Below are positions 50,416 through 62,336 of a DNA stretch of 64,000 nt, one piece after another. The stretch is taken from NCBI RefSeq assembly GCF_026013525.1, contig NZ_JAPDRA010000001.1, positions 310,001-374,000 on the forward strand, read 5' to 3'. Position numbers and translations under genes: made by a program. Each line of letters opens with the position of its first letter. Within the stretch, counting starts at the first letter, position 1. The notes beneath the pieces were generated by a model, which was not told where the DNA came from, did not search any database, and was given only the letters and a program-made list of their open reading frames with translations. The stretch comes from Sphingomonas canadensis. Its GTDB lineage: Bacteria > Pseudomonadota > Alphaproteobacteria > Sphingomonadales > Sphingomonadaceae.

Positions 50416-52032
50416 ATGCAGATAACGGTGAAAACGAAAGCCGATTCTTCGCCCGGGCGGACCTCTCCTGCGCCGTCGCTATGGTGGATTCTCGACGGTC
50501 CGGCTGCGGCCGTGTTTGCCGCGGCACTGGCGCTTTCGCTCCATATGCTGCTGATCGGAAATACGTATTGGGCCGTAGCCTGCGCAGCGGGGATGGCGGC
50601 GGCGGCGCTGGCGCGCGCGCTGATCCAGGCGCAGGCCGAGGCCGCTGGGATCGCGGCCGCCGATGCGGCGAAGCGCGGGGTGCGCGCCGCGCTGTTCCCC
50701 CATCTGCTACGTTCGCGCGCGCAGGAACGGCGGATGCTGGGCGAGGAGCTGGCGAGCGCGGTGGACCAGGTTTCCGCGCTGACCGGCTATCACGGCCGCT
50801 TCGTGCCGCTGCGCCGCGCGGCGGCGGTCACCCCGCTGCTGATCGCCGCGCTGGTCGCGCTGGCCAGCCCGGTTTCGGCGGCGATCCTGGTCGCGACGCT
50901 GATCCCCTTCGCGATCGGCATGGCGCTGGCGGGCGGCGCGGCGCGGCGGGCGGCGGACGCGCAGGTGGCGGCGCTGTCGCGGCTGTCGGGGCTGTTCGTC
51001 GATCGCATCCGCGCGCTGCCCGTGATCCTGGCGTTCGGCGCCGAGGACCGGGTGACCCGCCAGCTAGACACCGCCGTTCAGGGCGTGGCGGACCGCACCT
51101 ATGCGGTGTTGCGCATCGCCTTCCTCTCCTCGGGCACGCTCGAATTCTTCTCGGCGATATCGGTGGCGCTGGTCGCGGTCTATTGCGGGTTCGCCCTGCT
51201 GGGGCTGCTGCCCTTTCCGGTGCCCGAGACGCTGGACCTGCCGCGCGCCTTCTTCGCGCTGGCGCTGGCGCCCGAATTCTATCTGCCGCTGCGCCGGCTG
51301 GCCGCCGCCTATCACGAGAAGCAGCTTGGCGAGGCGGCGGCGGCGGCGATCGCGGAGCGCAGCGGCGCTGCGGCGCCCGAACCCGCGCAAACCGCCGTTC
51401 CGCCTGCCGCTTCGCTGTCGGTCGAGGCGGCGGTGATCGATTATGGCGGCGGCCGATCGGTCGGCCCGTTCGAACTGGCGGTGCGCCCCGGCGAGCTGGT
51501 GGCGCTGACCGGCGCCACGGGCAGCGGCAAGACGTCGCTGCTGCACATGATCATCGGGCTGGCGCCGCTCGCTTCGGGCACGCTGCGCCTGGGGGACGCA
51601 CCGGTCCGGCCGGGTGCTGTCAACGACGCGATCGGATGGGCAGGCCAGCATGCCGCGCTGCTGCCCGGCACGATCGCCCGGAACATCGCGCTGGCCGATC
51701 CCGCCGCCAGCCAGGACGCGATCGCCGCCGCCGCCGAGCGGGTGGGTCTCGGTCCGCTGCTGGCGGCGCGCGGCGACGGGCTGGACACCTGGATCGATCC
51801 GCGCGGATCGGGCCTTTCGGGCGGCGAGCGGCGGCGGATCGCGCTGGCGCGTGCCGTGCTGAGCGGCCGCCCGCTGCTGCTGCTCGACGAGCCGACGGCC
51901 GATCTGGATCCGGCAACCGCCGCCGCGATCGTGGCGCTGCTGACCGGCCTGGCGCGCGAGCATGGCGTGCTGGCGGCGACGCACGATCCGGCGCTGATCG
52001 CGGCGGCGACGCGCACGGTGGCGATCGCATGA
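50416..52032 (+). CDS. cydD: CydD, cysteine/glutathione exporter subunit
   Basis: A 538-aa ABC half-transporter (membrane domain then ATPase) needed for assembly of cytochrome bd, known in E. coli to export cysteine and glutathione. Five to six hydrophobic segments lie in residues 25-290. The nucleotide domain has Walker A GATGSGKTSLLHM (about 365), signature GLSGGERRRIALARA and Walker B LLLLDEPTADLD. LPLRRLAAAYHEKQLGEAAA is a typical CydD pre-ATPase segment. Its stop overlaps the cydC ATG by 4 bases. Confidence 0.93.
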   Translation: MQITVKTKADSSPGRTSPAPSLWWILDGPAAAVFAAALALSLHMLLIGNTYWAVACAAGMAAAALARALIQAQAEAAGIAAADAAKRGVRAALFPHLLRSRAQERRMLGEELASAVDQVSALTGYHGRFVPLRRAAAVTPLLIAALVALASPVSAAILVATLIPFAIGMALAGGAARRAADAQVAALSRLSGLFVDRIRALPVILAFGAEDRVTRQLDTAVQGVADRTYAVLRIAFLSSGTLEFFSAISVALVAVYCGFALLGLLPFPVPETLDLPRAFFALALAPEFYLPLRRLAAAYHEKQLGEAAAAAIAERSGAAAPEPAQTAVPPAASLSVEAAVIDYGGGRSVGPFELAVRPGELVALTGATGSGKTSLLHMIIGLAPLASGTLRLGDAPVRPGAVNDAIGWAGQHAALLPGTIARNIALADPAASQDAIAAAAERVGLGPLLAARGDGLDTWIDPRGSGLSGGERRRIALARAVLSGRPLLLLDEPTADLDPATAAAIVALLTGLAREHGVLAATHDPALIAAATRTVAIA

Positions 52033-53627
52033 GCCCGCCGCTGCTTCCCGAAGCGCTCGCCGCCTGCGCCGCCCCCTGGCGCGGCACCCGGCGGCTGGCG
52101 GTTGCCGCCGGGCTGACCGTGGGGTTCGCGAGCGTGGGGCTGCTGGCCATATCGGGCTGGTTCCTGACCGCGGCGGCGATCGCGGGCGGCACGGGGCCGG
52201 CCGCGGCGCGCGCGTTCAACTATCTGGTGCCCAGCGCGATGATCCGCCTGCTGGCGATCCTGCGCACCGCCGCGCGCTATTTCGAACGGCTGCTGAGCCA
52301 TCGCGCGGCGCTTTCCACGCTGGCTTCGGTACGCACGCTGTTGTTCGCGCGCGCCGCGGCGGCCGAGGGGCGGGGCACGCTGCGGCTCTCGGGCGGGGAG
52401 GCGGCGGCGCTGCTGGGGCAGGATGTCGACCAGCTTGAGGACCGGCTGGTGCGCGGCCCGGCGCTGGCGGGGGCGCTGGCCGGGGGAGGCACCGCGATCG
52501 GGCTGGCGGCATTGGCGGGGCCATTTCCCGCGCTGGCGGTTGCGGTGTGCCTGGGCGGCGCGGCCTGGATCACGCGCCGTGCCGCCCGGCGCATGCTGCC
52601 CGCCCGCGCAGAGGCTGCTGCGGCGGCGCTGACCGGCCTGAAAATAGCATTGACCGAATATGCCGCGGCGGCGGGCGAGATCGCCGTCTATCGCCTGACC
52701 GGCCAGGTCTCGGCCGAGCTGGAGCGGCTGGCCGAACGCCACGACCGCGCGCTGCGCGACCTTGCCGTGGCGGAGGCCGCCATCGGCGCGGCGATCCCGG
52801 CCGCGGCGGGGCTGGCCAGCGCGCTGGCGATCGCGACGGCGGGCGGCGGCCCGGCGATGGCCGCGATGGCGGCGCTGGCCGCGGCGGCGAGCGGCGAGGC
52901 GGTGGCCGCGCTGGCCCGTGCGGAGATTCGCGCGCCTTCGATCGATTCGGCCGCGCGGCGGCTGGAGGCGCTGGCGGGCGAGCCCGATGCCGCACCGCCG
53001 CCGCCGGCGCCCGCCCGCCCGGTGCTCACGATCGACGCGGGCAATGGCGCGGAGCGGATCGCGCCGGGCGGGCGCGTGGCGATCCTGGGCGCATCGGGCA
53101 GCGGCAAGACCCGGCTGATCGAGACGCTGGCGGGCCTCCGCCGGGACGCCCCCCAACGGCTCGCGCTGGGCGGGGAGGAGACCCCTGCCGCCGCGCTGGG
53201 CCTGGCCGTGCTGCGCCAATGCTTCGCGCTGGTGCCGCAGGAACCGATGCTGATCGCGGGCACCGTTCTCGACAACCTGCGCATCGCACGGCCGGGGATC
53301 GCCGAGCCCGAAATCTGGGAGGCGCTGGCCGCCGCCTGCATCGATGCCGAGATACGCGCGCTGCCCGGCGGGCTGGACCAGTGGATCGGCGAGGGCGGCA
53401 CCCAGCTATCGGGCGGTCAGCGCAAGCGGCTGGCGCTGGCGCGCGGGCTGCTGGCGGGGCGGCCGTGGCTGCTGCTCGACGAGCCGAGCGAGGGGCTGGA
53501 CGCGGCGACCGAGGCGCGGCTGGTGGCCGCGCTGAAGGCGTGGCTCGATCGCACCGGGCAGGGACTGGTGCTGGCCAGCCACCGTCCCGCGCCGCTTGCG
53601 CTTTGCGATCATATGGTCCGGCTTTAG
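52029..53627 (+). CDS. cydC: CydC, cysteine/glutathione exporter subunit
   Basis: A 532-aa partner of CydD. The N-terminal membrane domain starts LGLLAISGWFLTAAAIAG-type helices and the CydC landmark RLLAILRTAARYFERLLSHR. The ATPase has Walker A GASGSGKTRLIET (about 358), ALVPQEPMLIAGTVLDNLRI, signature LSGGQRKRLALARGLL and Walker B LLLDEPSEGLD. The D-loop/H-loop region ends VLASHRPAPLALCDHMVRL. It forms the heterodimer with CydD required for bd oxidase maturation; the pair is divergent from cydABX. Confidence 0.93.
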   Translation: MSPPLLPEALAACAAPWRGTRRLAVAAGLTVGFASVGLLAISGWFLTAAAIAGGTGPAAARAFNYLVPSAMIRLLAILRTAARYFERLLSHRAALSTLASVRTLLFARAAAAEGRGTLRLSGGEAAALLGQDVDQLEDRLVRGPALAGALAGGGTAIGLAALAGPFPALAVAVCLGGAAWITRRAARRMLPARAEAAAAALTGLKIALTEYAAAAGEIAVYRLTGQVSAELERLAERHDRALRDLAVAEAAIGAAIPAAAGLASALAIATAGGGPAMAAMAALAAAASGEAVAALARAEIRAPSIDSAARRLEALAGEPDAAPPPPAPARPVLTIDAGNGAERIAPGGRVAILGASGSGKTRLIETLAGLRRDAPQRLALGGEETPAAALGLAVLRQCFALVPQEPMLIAGTVLDNLRIARPGIAEPEIWEALAAACIDAEIRALPGGLDQWIGEGGTQLSGGQRKRLALARGLLAGRPWLLLDEPSEGLDAATEARLVAALKAWLDRTGQGLVLASHRPAPLALCDHMVRL

Positions 53628-53636
53628 GACCGCGCC

Positions 53637-54314
53637 CTATCGCGCCAGCGCGGGAAACGCCGCGCGGAATGCCGCGATCTTCGGATGGTCCCAGCGGACG
53701 ATATAGGGGTGGCTGGGGTGGCGCCGCGCGAAATCCTGATGATATCCCTCGGCCGGATAGAATGGCCCCTGCTCGATCCGCGTGACGATCGGGCGGGGAT
53801 AGGCGCGCGCCGCGCCGAGCTGGGCGATATAGGCGGCGGCCACGGCGCGCTGCGCGGGATCGCGCGGAAAGATCGCCGAACGATAGCTCGGCCCCTTGTC
53901 CGGCCCCTGATAGTTTAGCTGCGTCGGATCGTGCGCGACCGCGAAGAAGATGCGCAACAGCGTGCCATAGCTGACCACCGCGGGATCATAGACGATGCGG
54001 ATCGCCTCCGCATGGCGCGTGCGCTCGGTCGATACCTGGTCATAGGTCGCGGTCTCGCGCGTGCCGCCGGCATAGCCGCTGGTGACCGAACGGACGCCCT
54101 TCACGCCCTCGAACACCGCCTCCATGCCCCAGAAGCAGCCGCCGGCCAGCACCGCCACCTGCGGCCCGCGCACGCCCTGCACGTCCTTCGCCGGGGCGGG
54201 AATGCGCACCGCGCCGCCGGGCGCCGCAGGCGGACCGGCACCGGCATCCGAACAGGCCGAAACCATGGCGAGCGCCACCGCACCCGCCAGCACAGCCGTC
54301 ATCCGTTTCGCCAT
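53637..54314 (-). CDS. msrA: Peptide methionine sulfoxide reductase MsrA, exported
   Basis: Reduces methionine-S-sulfoxide in proteins; 225 aa. The catalytic motif GGCFWGMEAVFEGVKGV starts near residue 57. SGYAGGTRETATYDQVSTER, DPTQLNYQGPDKGPSYRSAI and AEGYHQDFARRHPSHPYI complete the fold. An N-terminal lipoprotein-like signal (LAMVSAC, Cys21) suggests a periplasmic, membrane-anchored enzyme rather than a cytoplasmic one. No obvious C-terminal resolving cysteines are present. It ends 9 bases from convergent cydC. Confidence 0.93.
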   Translation of the reverse strand: MAKRMTAVLAGAVALAMVSACSDAGAGPPAAPGGAVRIPAPAKDVQGVRGPQVAVLAGGCFWGMEAVFEGVKGVRSVTSGYAGGTRETATYDQVSTERTRHAEAIRIVYDPAVVSYGTLLRIFFAVAHDPTQLNYQGPDKGPSYRSAIFPRDPAQRAVAAAYIAQLGAARAYPRPIVTRIEQGPFYPAEGYHQDFARRHPSHPYIVRWDHPKIAAFRAAFPALAR

Positions 54315-54391
54315 CGTCCGCTCCTCATCGCGCCGGGGGATGCTTTCCCCCCGGATACGCCGGGCGCGGCCGCGCGGTTACATCGGCCCGC

Positions 54392-57399
<3,008 letters not shown>

Positions 57400-57490
57400 G
57401 GCCCGGGCATGCCGTCCCCGTGCCGCCGGGGCAAGCCCATGTTGGCGCGCGATGTTGCCGCGGCGGCGCCGTCCGCCTATCCCGGCGGCG

Positions 57491-58156
57491 ATGTCCCAGC
57501 CCCCCCTGCGCGCGGCGATCGTGCCGGTAACGCCGCTCCAGCAGAACTGCACGCTGTTGTGGTGTACCGAAACCATGCGCGGCGCCTTCGTCGATCCCGG
57601 CGGCGACCTGGATCGCCTGCGCGCCGCCGCCAAGCAGCATGGCGTGACGATCGAGAAGATCCTGGTGACCCATGGCCATATCGATCATTGCGGCGCGGCG
57701 GGCGAATTCGCGCGCGAACTGGGCGTCCCCATCGAAGGGCCGCATGAGGCGGATCGGTTCTGGATATCGCGCCTGGACGAGGACGGCCGCCGCTATGGCG
57801 TGCGCGGCACCCCGTTCGAGCCCGATCGCTGGCTGGTGGACGGCGACACGGTGACCGTCGGCAATCTGACGCTGAACGTCTATCACTGCCCCGGCCACAC
57901 GCCGGGCCATGTCGTGTTCCACCATCCCGAATCGAAGCTGGCGATCGTCGGCGACGTGCTGTTCCAGGGATCGATCGGCCGCACCGATTTCCCGCTGGGC
58001 AATCACCAGGACCTGATCGATTCGATCACGCAGAAGCTGTGGCCGCTGGGCGGCGACACCGTGTTCGTCCCCGGCCACAACCAGCCGAGCACCTTTGCGC
58101 ACGAACGGCAGAACAATCCCTTCGTCGCCGATTCGGTGCTGGCCCGCGGCGGCTGA
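57491..58156 (+). CDS. MBL-fold hydrolase (glyoxalase II-like)
   Basis: A 221-aa metallo-beta-lactamase-fold hydrolase of the YcbL/GloB-like group. N-terminal PVTPLQQNCTLLW is typical. The metal motif THGHIDHCGAAGEFA (about 62-76), CPGHTPGHVVFHH, VGDVLFQGSIGRTDFPLG and VPGHNQPSTFAHER supply the two-zinc ligands. It probably hydrolyses a thioester such as S-lactoylglutathione, but the exact substrate of this subgroup is not fixed. It is divergent from the pabB fusion with about 90 bases between. Confidence 0.9.
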   Translation: MSQPPLRAAIVPVTPLQQNCTLLWCTETMRGAFVDPGGDLDRLRAAAKQHGVTIEKILVTHGHIDHCGAAGEFARELGVPIEGPHEADRFWISRLDEDGRRYGVRGTPFEPDRWLVDGDTVTVGNLTLNVYHCPGHTPGHVVFHHPESKLAIVGDVLFQGSIGRTDFPLGNHQDLIDSITQKLWPLGGDTVFVPGHNQPSTFAHERQNNPFVADSVLARGG

Positions 58157-58162
58157 ACCGCC

Positions 58163-58552
58163 TCAGAACGCCAGCCAGGGGATCGCCAGCGCGGTGAACG
58201 CCAGGCCCAGCATCACCAGCATGGTGCCCGCGATCCCCCATTGGCGGCCCGGCATCCAGCCGTCCATGCCGATGCCGTGGAGCACGCGCGATACCAGGAA
58301 CACCCCGGCCACGCCCCACAGCCACGCCGGGCTGCCCAGCGCCAGTTCGATCAGGGCCAGCAGGATCAGCACGATCGGGGCGTATTCGATGAAGTTCGCC
58401 TGCGCGCGCATGCACGCCTCCAGCCGGTCGTTGCCGCCGGCGCCGATCGAGATTCGCTCCTTTATGCGGATGCGGCCGATTCGCATGCTGAGCCACATGT
58501 TGATCAGCGCGGCGAAGCCCGCGGTGGCCAGCGTTACGGGCAATATCGTCAT
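58163..58552 (-). CDS. MAPEG-family membrane protein
   Basis: A 129-aa protein with four predicted membrane helices (about 3-22, 57-77, 80-98, 108-127). The conserved ERISIGAGGNDRLEACMRAQ and NFIEYAPIVLILLALIEL match the E-R-x6-N...R-x2-N-x2-E-x2-P pattern of bacterial MAPEG (membrane-associated eicosanoid/glutathione metabolism) proteins. The ATG at 58552 has GGAGGGGGGA upstream. Probable glutathione-dependent role; substrate unknown. It is convergent with the MBL hydrolase gene. Confidence 0.9.
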   Translation of the reverse strand: MTILPVTLATAGFAALINMWLSMRIGRIRIKERISIGAGGNDRLEACMRAQANFIEYAPIVLILLALIELALGSPAWLWGVAGVFLVSRVLHGIGMDGWMPGRQWGIAGTMLVMLGLAFTALAIPWLAF

Positions 58553-58601
58553 CGTCCCCCCTCCAACTCTATAAGGGGTTGGTGGCACGCCCCGCGCGCC
58601 C

Positions 58602-58629
58602 TTGCAACGCGGCACGAAATCGCTATAGG
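58602..58629 (+). promoter_or_regulatory. Candidate sigma-70-type promoter for rpmF operon
   Basis: TTGCAA (58602-58607) and TATAGG (58624-58629) are separated by 16 bases, about 125 bases upstream of the rpmF start. It is the best -35/-10 pair in the 200-base gap. It would drive rpmF-plsX-fabH-ihfA-merR. Confidence 0.45.
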
Positions 58630-58754
58630 CGCTCGCTCGCTTCGTGACCTGTCCGCTGGTCCGGTGAGCGGCCGGATACGGCGTCGCTTGCCCGGGCCGC
58701 AACGCGGGCATATCGCGACCGTGGTTTTCTGTTGTTGTCGAAGAAGGTGCCGAA

Positions 58755-58934
58755 ATGGCCGTCCCCAAGAGAAAGACCTCGCCCTCGCGGCGTGGCATGC
58801 GCCGGGCGCACGACGCGCTCAAGGTCGAGGCGTTCCAGGAGTGCCCGAACTGCGGCGAGCTGAAGCGCCCGCACGTGCTGTGCTCCGCCTGCGGCCATTA
58901 CAACGGCCGTGAGGTCGTGTCGGTCGAAGGCTGA
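58755..58934 (+). CDS. rpmF: 50S ribosomal protein L32
   Basis: A 59-aa ribosomal protein. [20 protein letters not shown] is the L32 N-terminus; the zinc-binding pairs CPNC (about 31-34) and CSAC (about 44-47) are both present, so this is the zinc-containing form. Small and easily overlooked. Placement directly before plsX-fabH is the standard bacterial arrangement linking ribosome and lipid synthesis genes. Confidence 0.97.
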   Translation: MAVPKRKTSPSRRGMRRAHDALKVEAFQECPNCGELKRPHVLCSACGHYNGREVVSVEG

Positions 58935-58963
58935 TCGCCACGGCGCAACGGGGGCTTAGCGGC

Positions 58964-59995
58964 ATGACCAACCTCTCGCGGATCGCCGTCGATGCGATGG
59001 GCGGCGACGAGGGGGTTGCCGTGATGCTCGCCGGGGTCGCCGCCGCGCGCCGCCGGTTCGAGGGGATGCAATTCTACCTCGTCGGCGATGAGGCGCGGAT
59101 TCGCGAAGGGCTGAAGAGCCATCCGAACCTGACTGCGGCTTCGGAGATCGTCCACGCGCCCGACGTGATCAGCGCGGACGACAAGCCCAGCCAGGCGATT
59201 CGCCGCGCCAAGACCACGTCGATGGGAATCGCCATCGATCTGGTGAAGCAGGGCAAGGCCGGCGCCGCCATATCCTCGGGCAACACCGGCGCGCTGATGG
59301 CGATGGCCAAGCTGTCGCTGCGCACCATGCCGGGCATCGATCGCCCCGCGCTGGCCGCGCTTATGCCCAGCCTGGGCGACAACGACACGGTGATGCTCGA
59401 TCTGGGCGCCAACACCGAATGCGACGCCCGCAACCTCGTCCAGTTCGCGGTGATGGGCGCGGCCTATGCGCGCACCGCGCTCGACCTGGAAAGCCCGCGC
59501 GTCGCGCTGCTCAACATCGGCACCGAAGAGCTGAAGGGCACCGAGAGCATCCGCGATGCCGCCACCGCGCTGCGCGCCGCGACGCATCTGCCGCTGACCT
59601 TCACCGGCTTCATCGAGGGCAACCGCCTGTCGCGCGGCGACGTGGACGTGATCGTCTGCGACGGCTTCTCGGGCAATATCGCGCTGAAGAGCGTCGAGGG
59701 CACCGCGCGATTCGTCGCCGATCTGCTGCGCCGCGCCTTCCAGAGCTCGATCCGGTCCAAGATCGGCTTCCTGATCTCGCGGCCGGCCACCGAGCTGCTC
59801 AAGCACCATCTGGACCCAAACAATCACAATGGCGCCGTCTTCCTGGGCCTCAACGGCCTGGTGGTGAAGAGCCACGGCGGCGCGAACGAGGTGGGCGTGG
59901 CCACCGCGATCGGCTTCGCCGCCAAGCTGGTGCGCGAGGATCTGATGCGGCGCATCGCCGAGGATCTGGGAAACTTCGAAGCGAAGGCTGCGTGA
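58964..59995 (+). CDS. plsX: Phosphate acyltransferase PlsX
   Basis: Makes acyl-phosphate from acyl-ACP for phospholipid synthesis; 343 aa. Family motifs are [20 protein letters not shown] at the start, [59 protein letters not shown] and [19 protein letters not shown]. The cytosolic, membrane-associated enzyme is encoded 29 bases after rpmF and 7 bases before fabH, in the usual order. Confidence 0.97.
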   Translation: MTNLSRIAVDAMGGDEGVAVMLAGVAAARRRFEGMQFYLVGDEARIREGLKSHPNLTAASEIVHAPDVISADDKPSQAIRRAKTTSMGIAIDLVKQGKAGAAISSGNTGALMAMAKLSLRTMPGIDRPALAALMPSLGDNDTVMLDLGANTECDARNLVQFAVMGAAYARTALDLESPRVALLNIGTEELKGTESIRDAATALRAATHLPLTFTGFIEGNRLSRGDVDVIVCDGFSGNIALKSVEGTARFVADLLRRAFQSSIRSKIGFLISRPATELLKHHLDPNNHNGAVFLGLNGLVVKSHGGANEVGVATAIGFAAKLVREDLMRRIAEDLGNFEAKAA

Positions 59996-60002
59996 CACGC
60001 TG

Positions 60003-60974
60003 ATGGCTGTGCGTTCGGTAATCCTCGGCACCGGTTCCGCCCTGCCGCCCCACCGCGTCTCCAACGCCGAGCTGGCGGAGAAGGTCGACACCAGCGACGA
60101 TTGGATCGTCGAGCGGACCGGCATCCGTTTCCGCCACATCGCGGGCGAGGGGGAAACCACCGGCACGCTGGCCGCCGATGCCGCGCGCGCCGCGCTGGCC
60201 GCCGCGGGGCGGGAAGCGAAGGATATCGACCTGATCGTGCTCGCCACCGCGACGCCCGACCAGACCTTTCCCGCCACCGCGACGCGCGTTCAGGCGGCGC
60301 TGGGCATCAACGATTGCGTGGCCTTCGATGTCGCGGCGGTCTGCTCGGGCTTTCTCTATGCGTTGCAGGTCGCCGATTCGATGATCCGCGCCGGCGCGCA
60401 TCGCCGCGCGATCGTGATCGGGGCAGAAACGTTCAGCCGCATCCTCGATTGGGAGGATCGCGCCACCTGCGTGCTGTTCGGCGACGGCGCGGGCGCGGTG
60501 GTGCTGGAGGCGCAGGAGAGCGCGGGGCCGCAGGGCCGCGGCATCCTGGCCGCGCGGCTCCATGCCGACGGGCGGCACAACGGCCTGCTCTATGTCGATG
60601 GCGGCCCTTCGACCACGGGCACCGTGGGCAAGGTGCGGATGAAGGGTTCGGAAGTGTTCCGCCACGCCGTGGTCAACCTGGCGGGGGTGATGGGCGAGGC
60701 GCTGGACGCCGCGGGGCTGACCCCGGCCGACGTCGATTGGGTGGTGCCGCACCAGGCCAACAAGCGCATCCTGGACGCAACAGCGCGCAAGCTGGGGCTG
60801 GCGCCGGAGAAGGTGATCGTCACCGTCGACCAGCATGCCAACACCTCCGCCGCATCGGTTCCGCTGGCGCTCGATACCGCGGTGAAGGATGGCCGAATCA
60901 AGCCCGGCGACCTGCTGGTGCTGGAGGCGATGGGCGGCGGATTCACCTGGGGCGCGGCGGTCGTCCGCTTCTGA
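60003..60974 (+). CDS. fabH: 3-oxoacyl-ACP synthase III FabH
   Basis: Starts fatty-acid synthesis by condensing acyl-CoA with malonyl-ACP; 323 aa. The catalytic cysteine is in [20 protein letters not shown] (about residue 113). The His and Asn partners are in [20 protein letters not shown] and [23 protein letters not shown]-like [20 protein letters not shown] at the N-terminus is standard. Operon with plsX. Confidence 0.97.
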   Translation: MAVRSVILGTGSALPPHRVSNAELAEKVDTSDDWIVERTGIRFRHIAGEGETTGTLAADAARAALAAAGREAKDIDLIVLATATPDQTFPATATRVQAALGINDCVAFDVAAVCSGFLYALQVADSMIRAGAHRRAIVIGAETFSRILDWEDRATCVLFGDGAGAVVLEAQESAGPQGRGILAARLHADGRHNGLLYVDGGPSTTGTVGKVRMKGSEVFRHAVVNLAGVMGEALDAAGLTPADVDWVVPHQANKRILDATARKLGLAPEKVIVTVDQHANTSAASVPLALDTAVKDGRIKPGDLLVLEAMGGGFTWGAAVVRF

Positions 60975-61077
60975 TCGTCCGGTTCGCGGGGCATTGTTAC
61001 AGTTCGGAAATGTTCTGGTTTGCGCCGCAGTCACAATCTGTTAGGCTGAGTCGACCGGATTTTTGGGGGAGAGCTGC

Positions 61078-61380
61078 ATGATGGCCGAGGCGGGCACGCT
61101 TACCAGGGCAGACCTGGCGGAAAAGCTGCACACCGAGGTCGGGTTGTCGCGTGCCGATGCCGCGCGGCTGGTGGAGCAGATCCTGGGCCATATGTGCGAC
61201 GCGCTGGCCGAGGGCGAGAATGTGAAGATCTCCGGCTTCGGCAGCTTCATCCTGCGCGACAAGGGCGAGCGCGTCGGCCGCAATCCCAAGACGGGTATCG
61301 AAGTGCCGATCGCGCCGCGCCGCGTGCTGACCTTCCGGGCCAGCCAGATGATGCGCGACCGTATCGTGGCGGCGGGGTGA
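61078..61380 (+). CDS. ihfA: Integration host factor alpha subunit
   Basis: DNA-bending protein of 100 aa of the HU/IHF family. [20 protein letters not shown] at the N-terminus and [20 protein letters not shown] plus [20 protein letters not shown] in the arm region match IHF-alpha. The first ATG of a pair (61078) has GGGGGAG 6 bases upstream; a TTG five codons earlier is rejected. IHF often bends sigma-54 promoters, so it may assist the rtc promoter elsewhere in this window. It is followed directly by a MerR-type gene, the usual alphaproteobacterial pairing. Confidence 0.95.
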   Translation: MMAEAGTLTRADLAEKLHTEVGLSRADAARLVEQILGHMCDALAEGENVKISGFGSFILRDKGERVGRNPKTGIEVPIAPRRVLTFRASQMMRDRIVAAG

Positions 61381-61388
61381 TTTAGGTC

Positions 61389-61757
61389 ATGCCGGAGAAG
61401 GCGGCTGGCGCCCTCCGGACGATAGGCGAACTCGCCCAGGAGATTGGGCGCCCCCAGCATATCCTGCGCTATTGGGAGACGCGCTTCCCGCAGCTCCGGC
61501 CGCTCACGCGCGCGGGCAATCGCCGCTATTACCGGCCGGAGGACGTCGCGCTGGTCCGGCGCATCCACCAGTTGCTGTCGCAGGAAGGTTATACGATCCG
61601 CGGCGTGCAGCGGCTGCTGGCTGCCGAGCGCGGCGGCAAGGCGGCGCGCGCCGCCGCGCCTGCCCCTGCCCCGGCCCCCGCGAGCGATCCGGCAGCGCTG
61701 AAAGCGATCCGCGACTCGCTGGACCAGGCGTTGAAAGACGATTCGGCCGGCGATTAG
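61389..61757 (+). CDS. MerR-family regulator next to ihfA
   Basis: A 122-aa protein. The MerR-type winged helix spans about residues 9-77: TIGELAQEIGRPQHILRYWE, TRFPQLRPLTRAGNRRYYRP, LVRRIHQLLSQEGYTIRGVQ. The C-terminal part is an Ala/Pro-rich linker and a short helix, with no metal- or drug-binding domain. This small MerR type next to ihfA is widely conserved in alphaproteobacteria, with poorly known targets. It starts 8 bases after ihfA. Confidence 0.9.
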   Translation: MPEKAAGALRTIGELAQEIGRPQHILRYWETRFPQLRPLTRAGNRRYYRPEDVALVRRIHQLLSQEGYTIRGVQRLLAAERGGKAARAAAPAPAPAPASDPAALKAIRDSLDQALKDDSAGD

Positions 61758-61802
61758 GGTCTGTCCGCCTTTGGCGGAATCGGCGCCGGCCCGCTCCCGG
61801 CC

Positions 61803-62336
61803 CTATCCCCGGTCCGGCCCCAGGCTGGGGTCCAGGTCGCGCGGGCGGACGAAGCGGATCAGCTCGGCCGTGGCAGGCGCGGCATCCTCCCATCGCGCCA
61901 CGTCGAACCGCAGCTCGGCCAGGCTGGCGGTGGGGAATTTCTCCTCCACATTCTCCACCAGCGGGCCATCCTGGGCGAGCAGCAGCACCAGATCCTCAAG
62001 CCCCGGATTGTGGCCGACCAGCAGCGCGCTGCCGGCCCCCTCGGGCAGCTCGCGCACGATATCGAGCAGCGTCGCGGCCGATGCCAGATAGAGCCGCTGG
62101 TCCCATGCCGGGGCCAGCGCGCCGCCATACCCCGCCTCGATCTGCTCCAGCGTCTGCACCACGCGCGCCGCGGGGGAAGCGGCGACATGATCGAATTCCA
62201 GATCCAGCGCGCGCATGTGGCGGCCAATCGCCTGGGCGGCGCGCTGGCCCTTGGGGTTCAGCGGCCGATCGAAATCGCGGGCGACCGGATCGTCCCATCC
62301 CGATTTGGCGTGGCGCAGCAGCGTGAGCGTCTTCAT
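61803..62336 (-). CDS. SixA-like histidine phosphatase
   Basis: A 177-aa member of the histidine phosphatase (phosphoglycerate mutase-like) superfamily. The catalytic LLRHAKSGWDDPVARDFDRP starts near residue 6 (RHG/RHA motif). The second histidine is in LLVGHNPGLEDLVLLLA (about residue 107). Length and motif order match SixA-type phosphohistidine phosphatases, though the true substrate of this group is often unknown. The ATG at 62336 overlaps the upstream helicase stop (ATGA), so the two are co-translated. Confidence 0.88.
   Translation of the reverse strand: MKTLTLLRHAKSGWDDPVARDFDRPLNPKGQRAAQAIGRHMRALDLEFDHVAASPAARVVQTLEQIEAGYGGALAPAWDQRLYLASAATLLDIVRELPEGAGSALLVGHNPGLEDLVLLLAQDGPLVENVEEKFPTASLAELRFDVARWEDAAPATAELIRFVRPRDLDPSLGPDRG

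Noticed and set aside
50481..53627. 1048-aa plus-strand open frame over cydDC
   Set aside because: Only its C-terminal part, in frame with cydC, is real; the first 516 residues are an out-of-frame shadow of cydD.
61758..61802. Hairpin TCCGCC-TTT-GGCGGA after the MerR gene as a terminator
   Set aside because: Only a 6-bp stem with no T-tract; possible but too weak to list as a feature.
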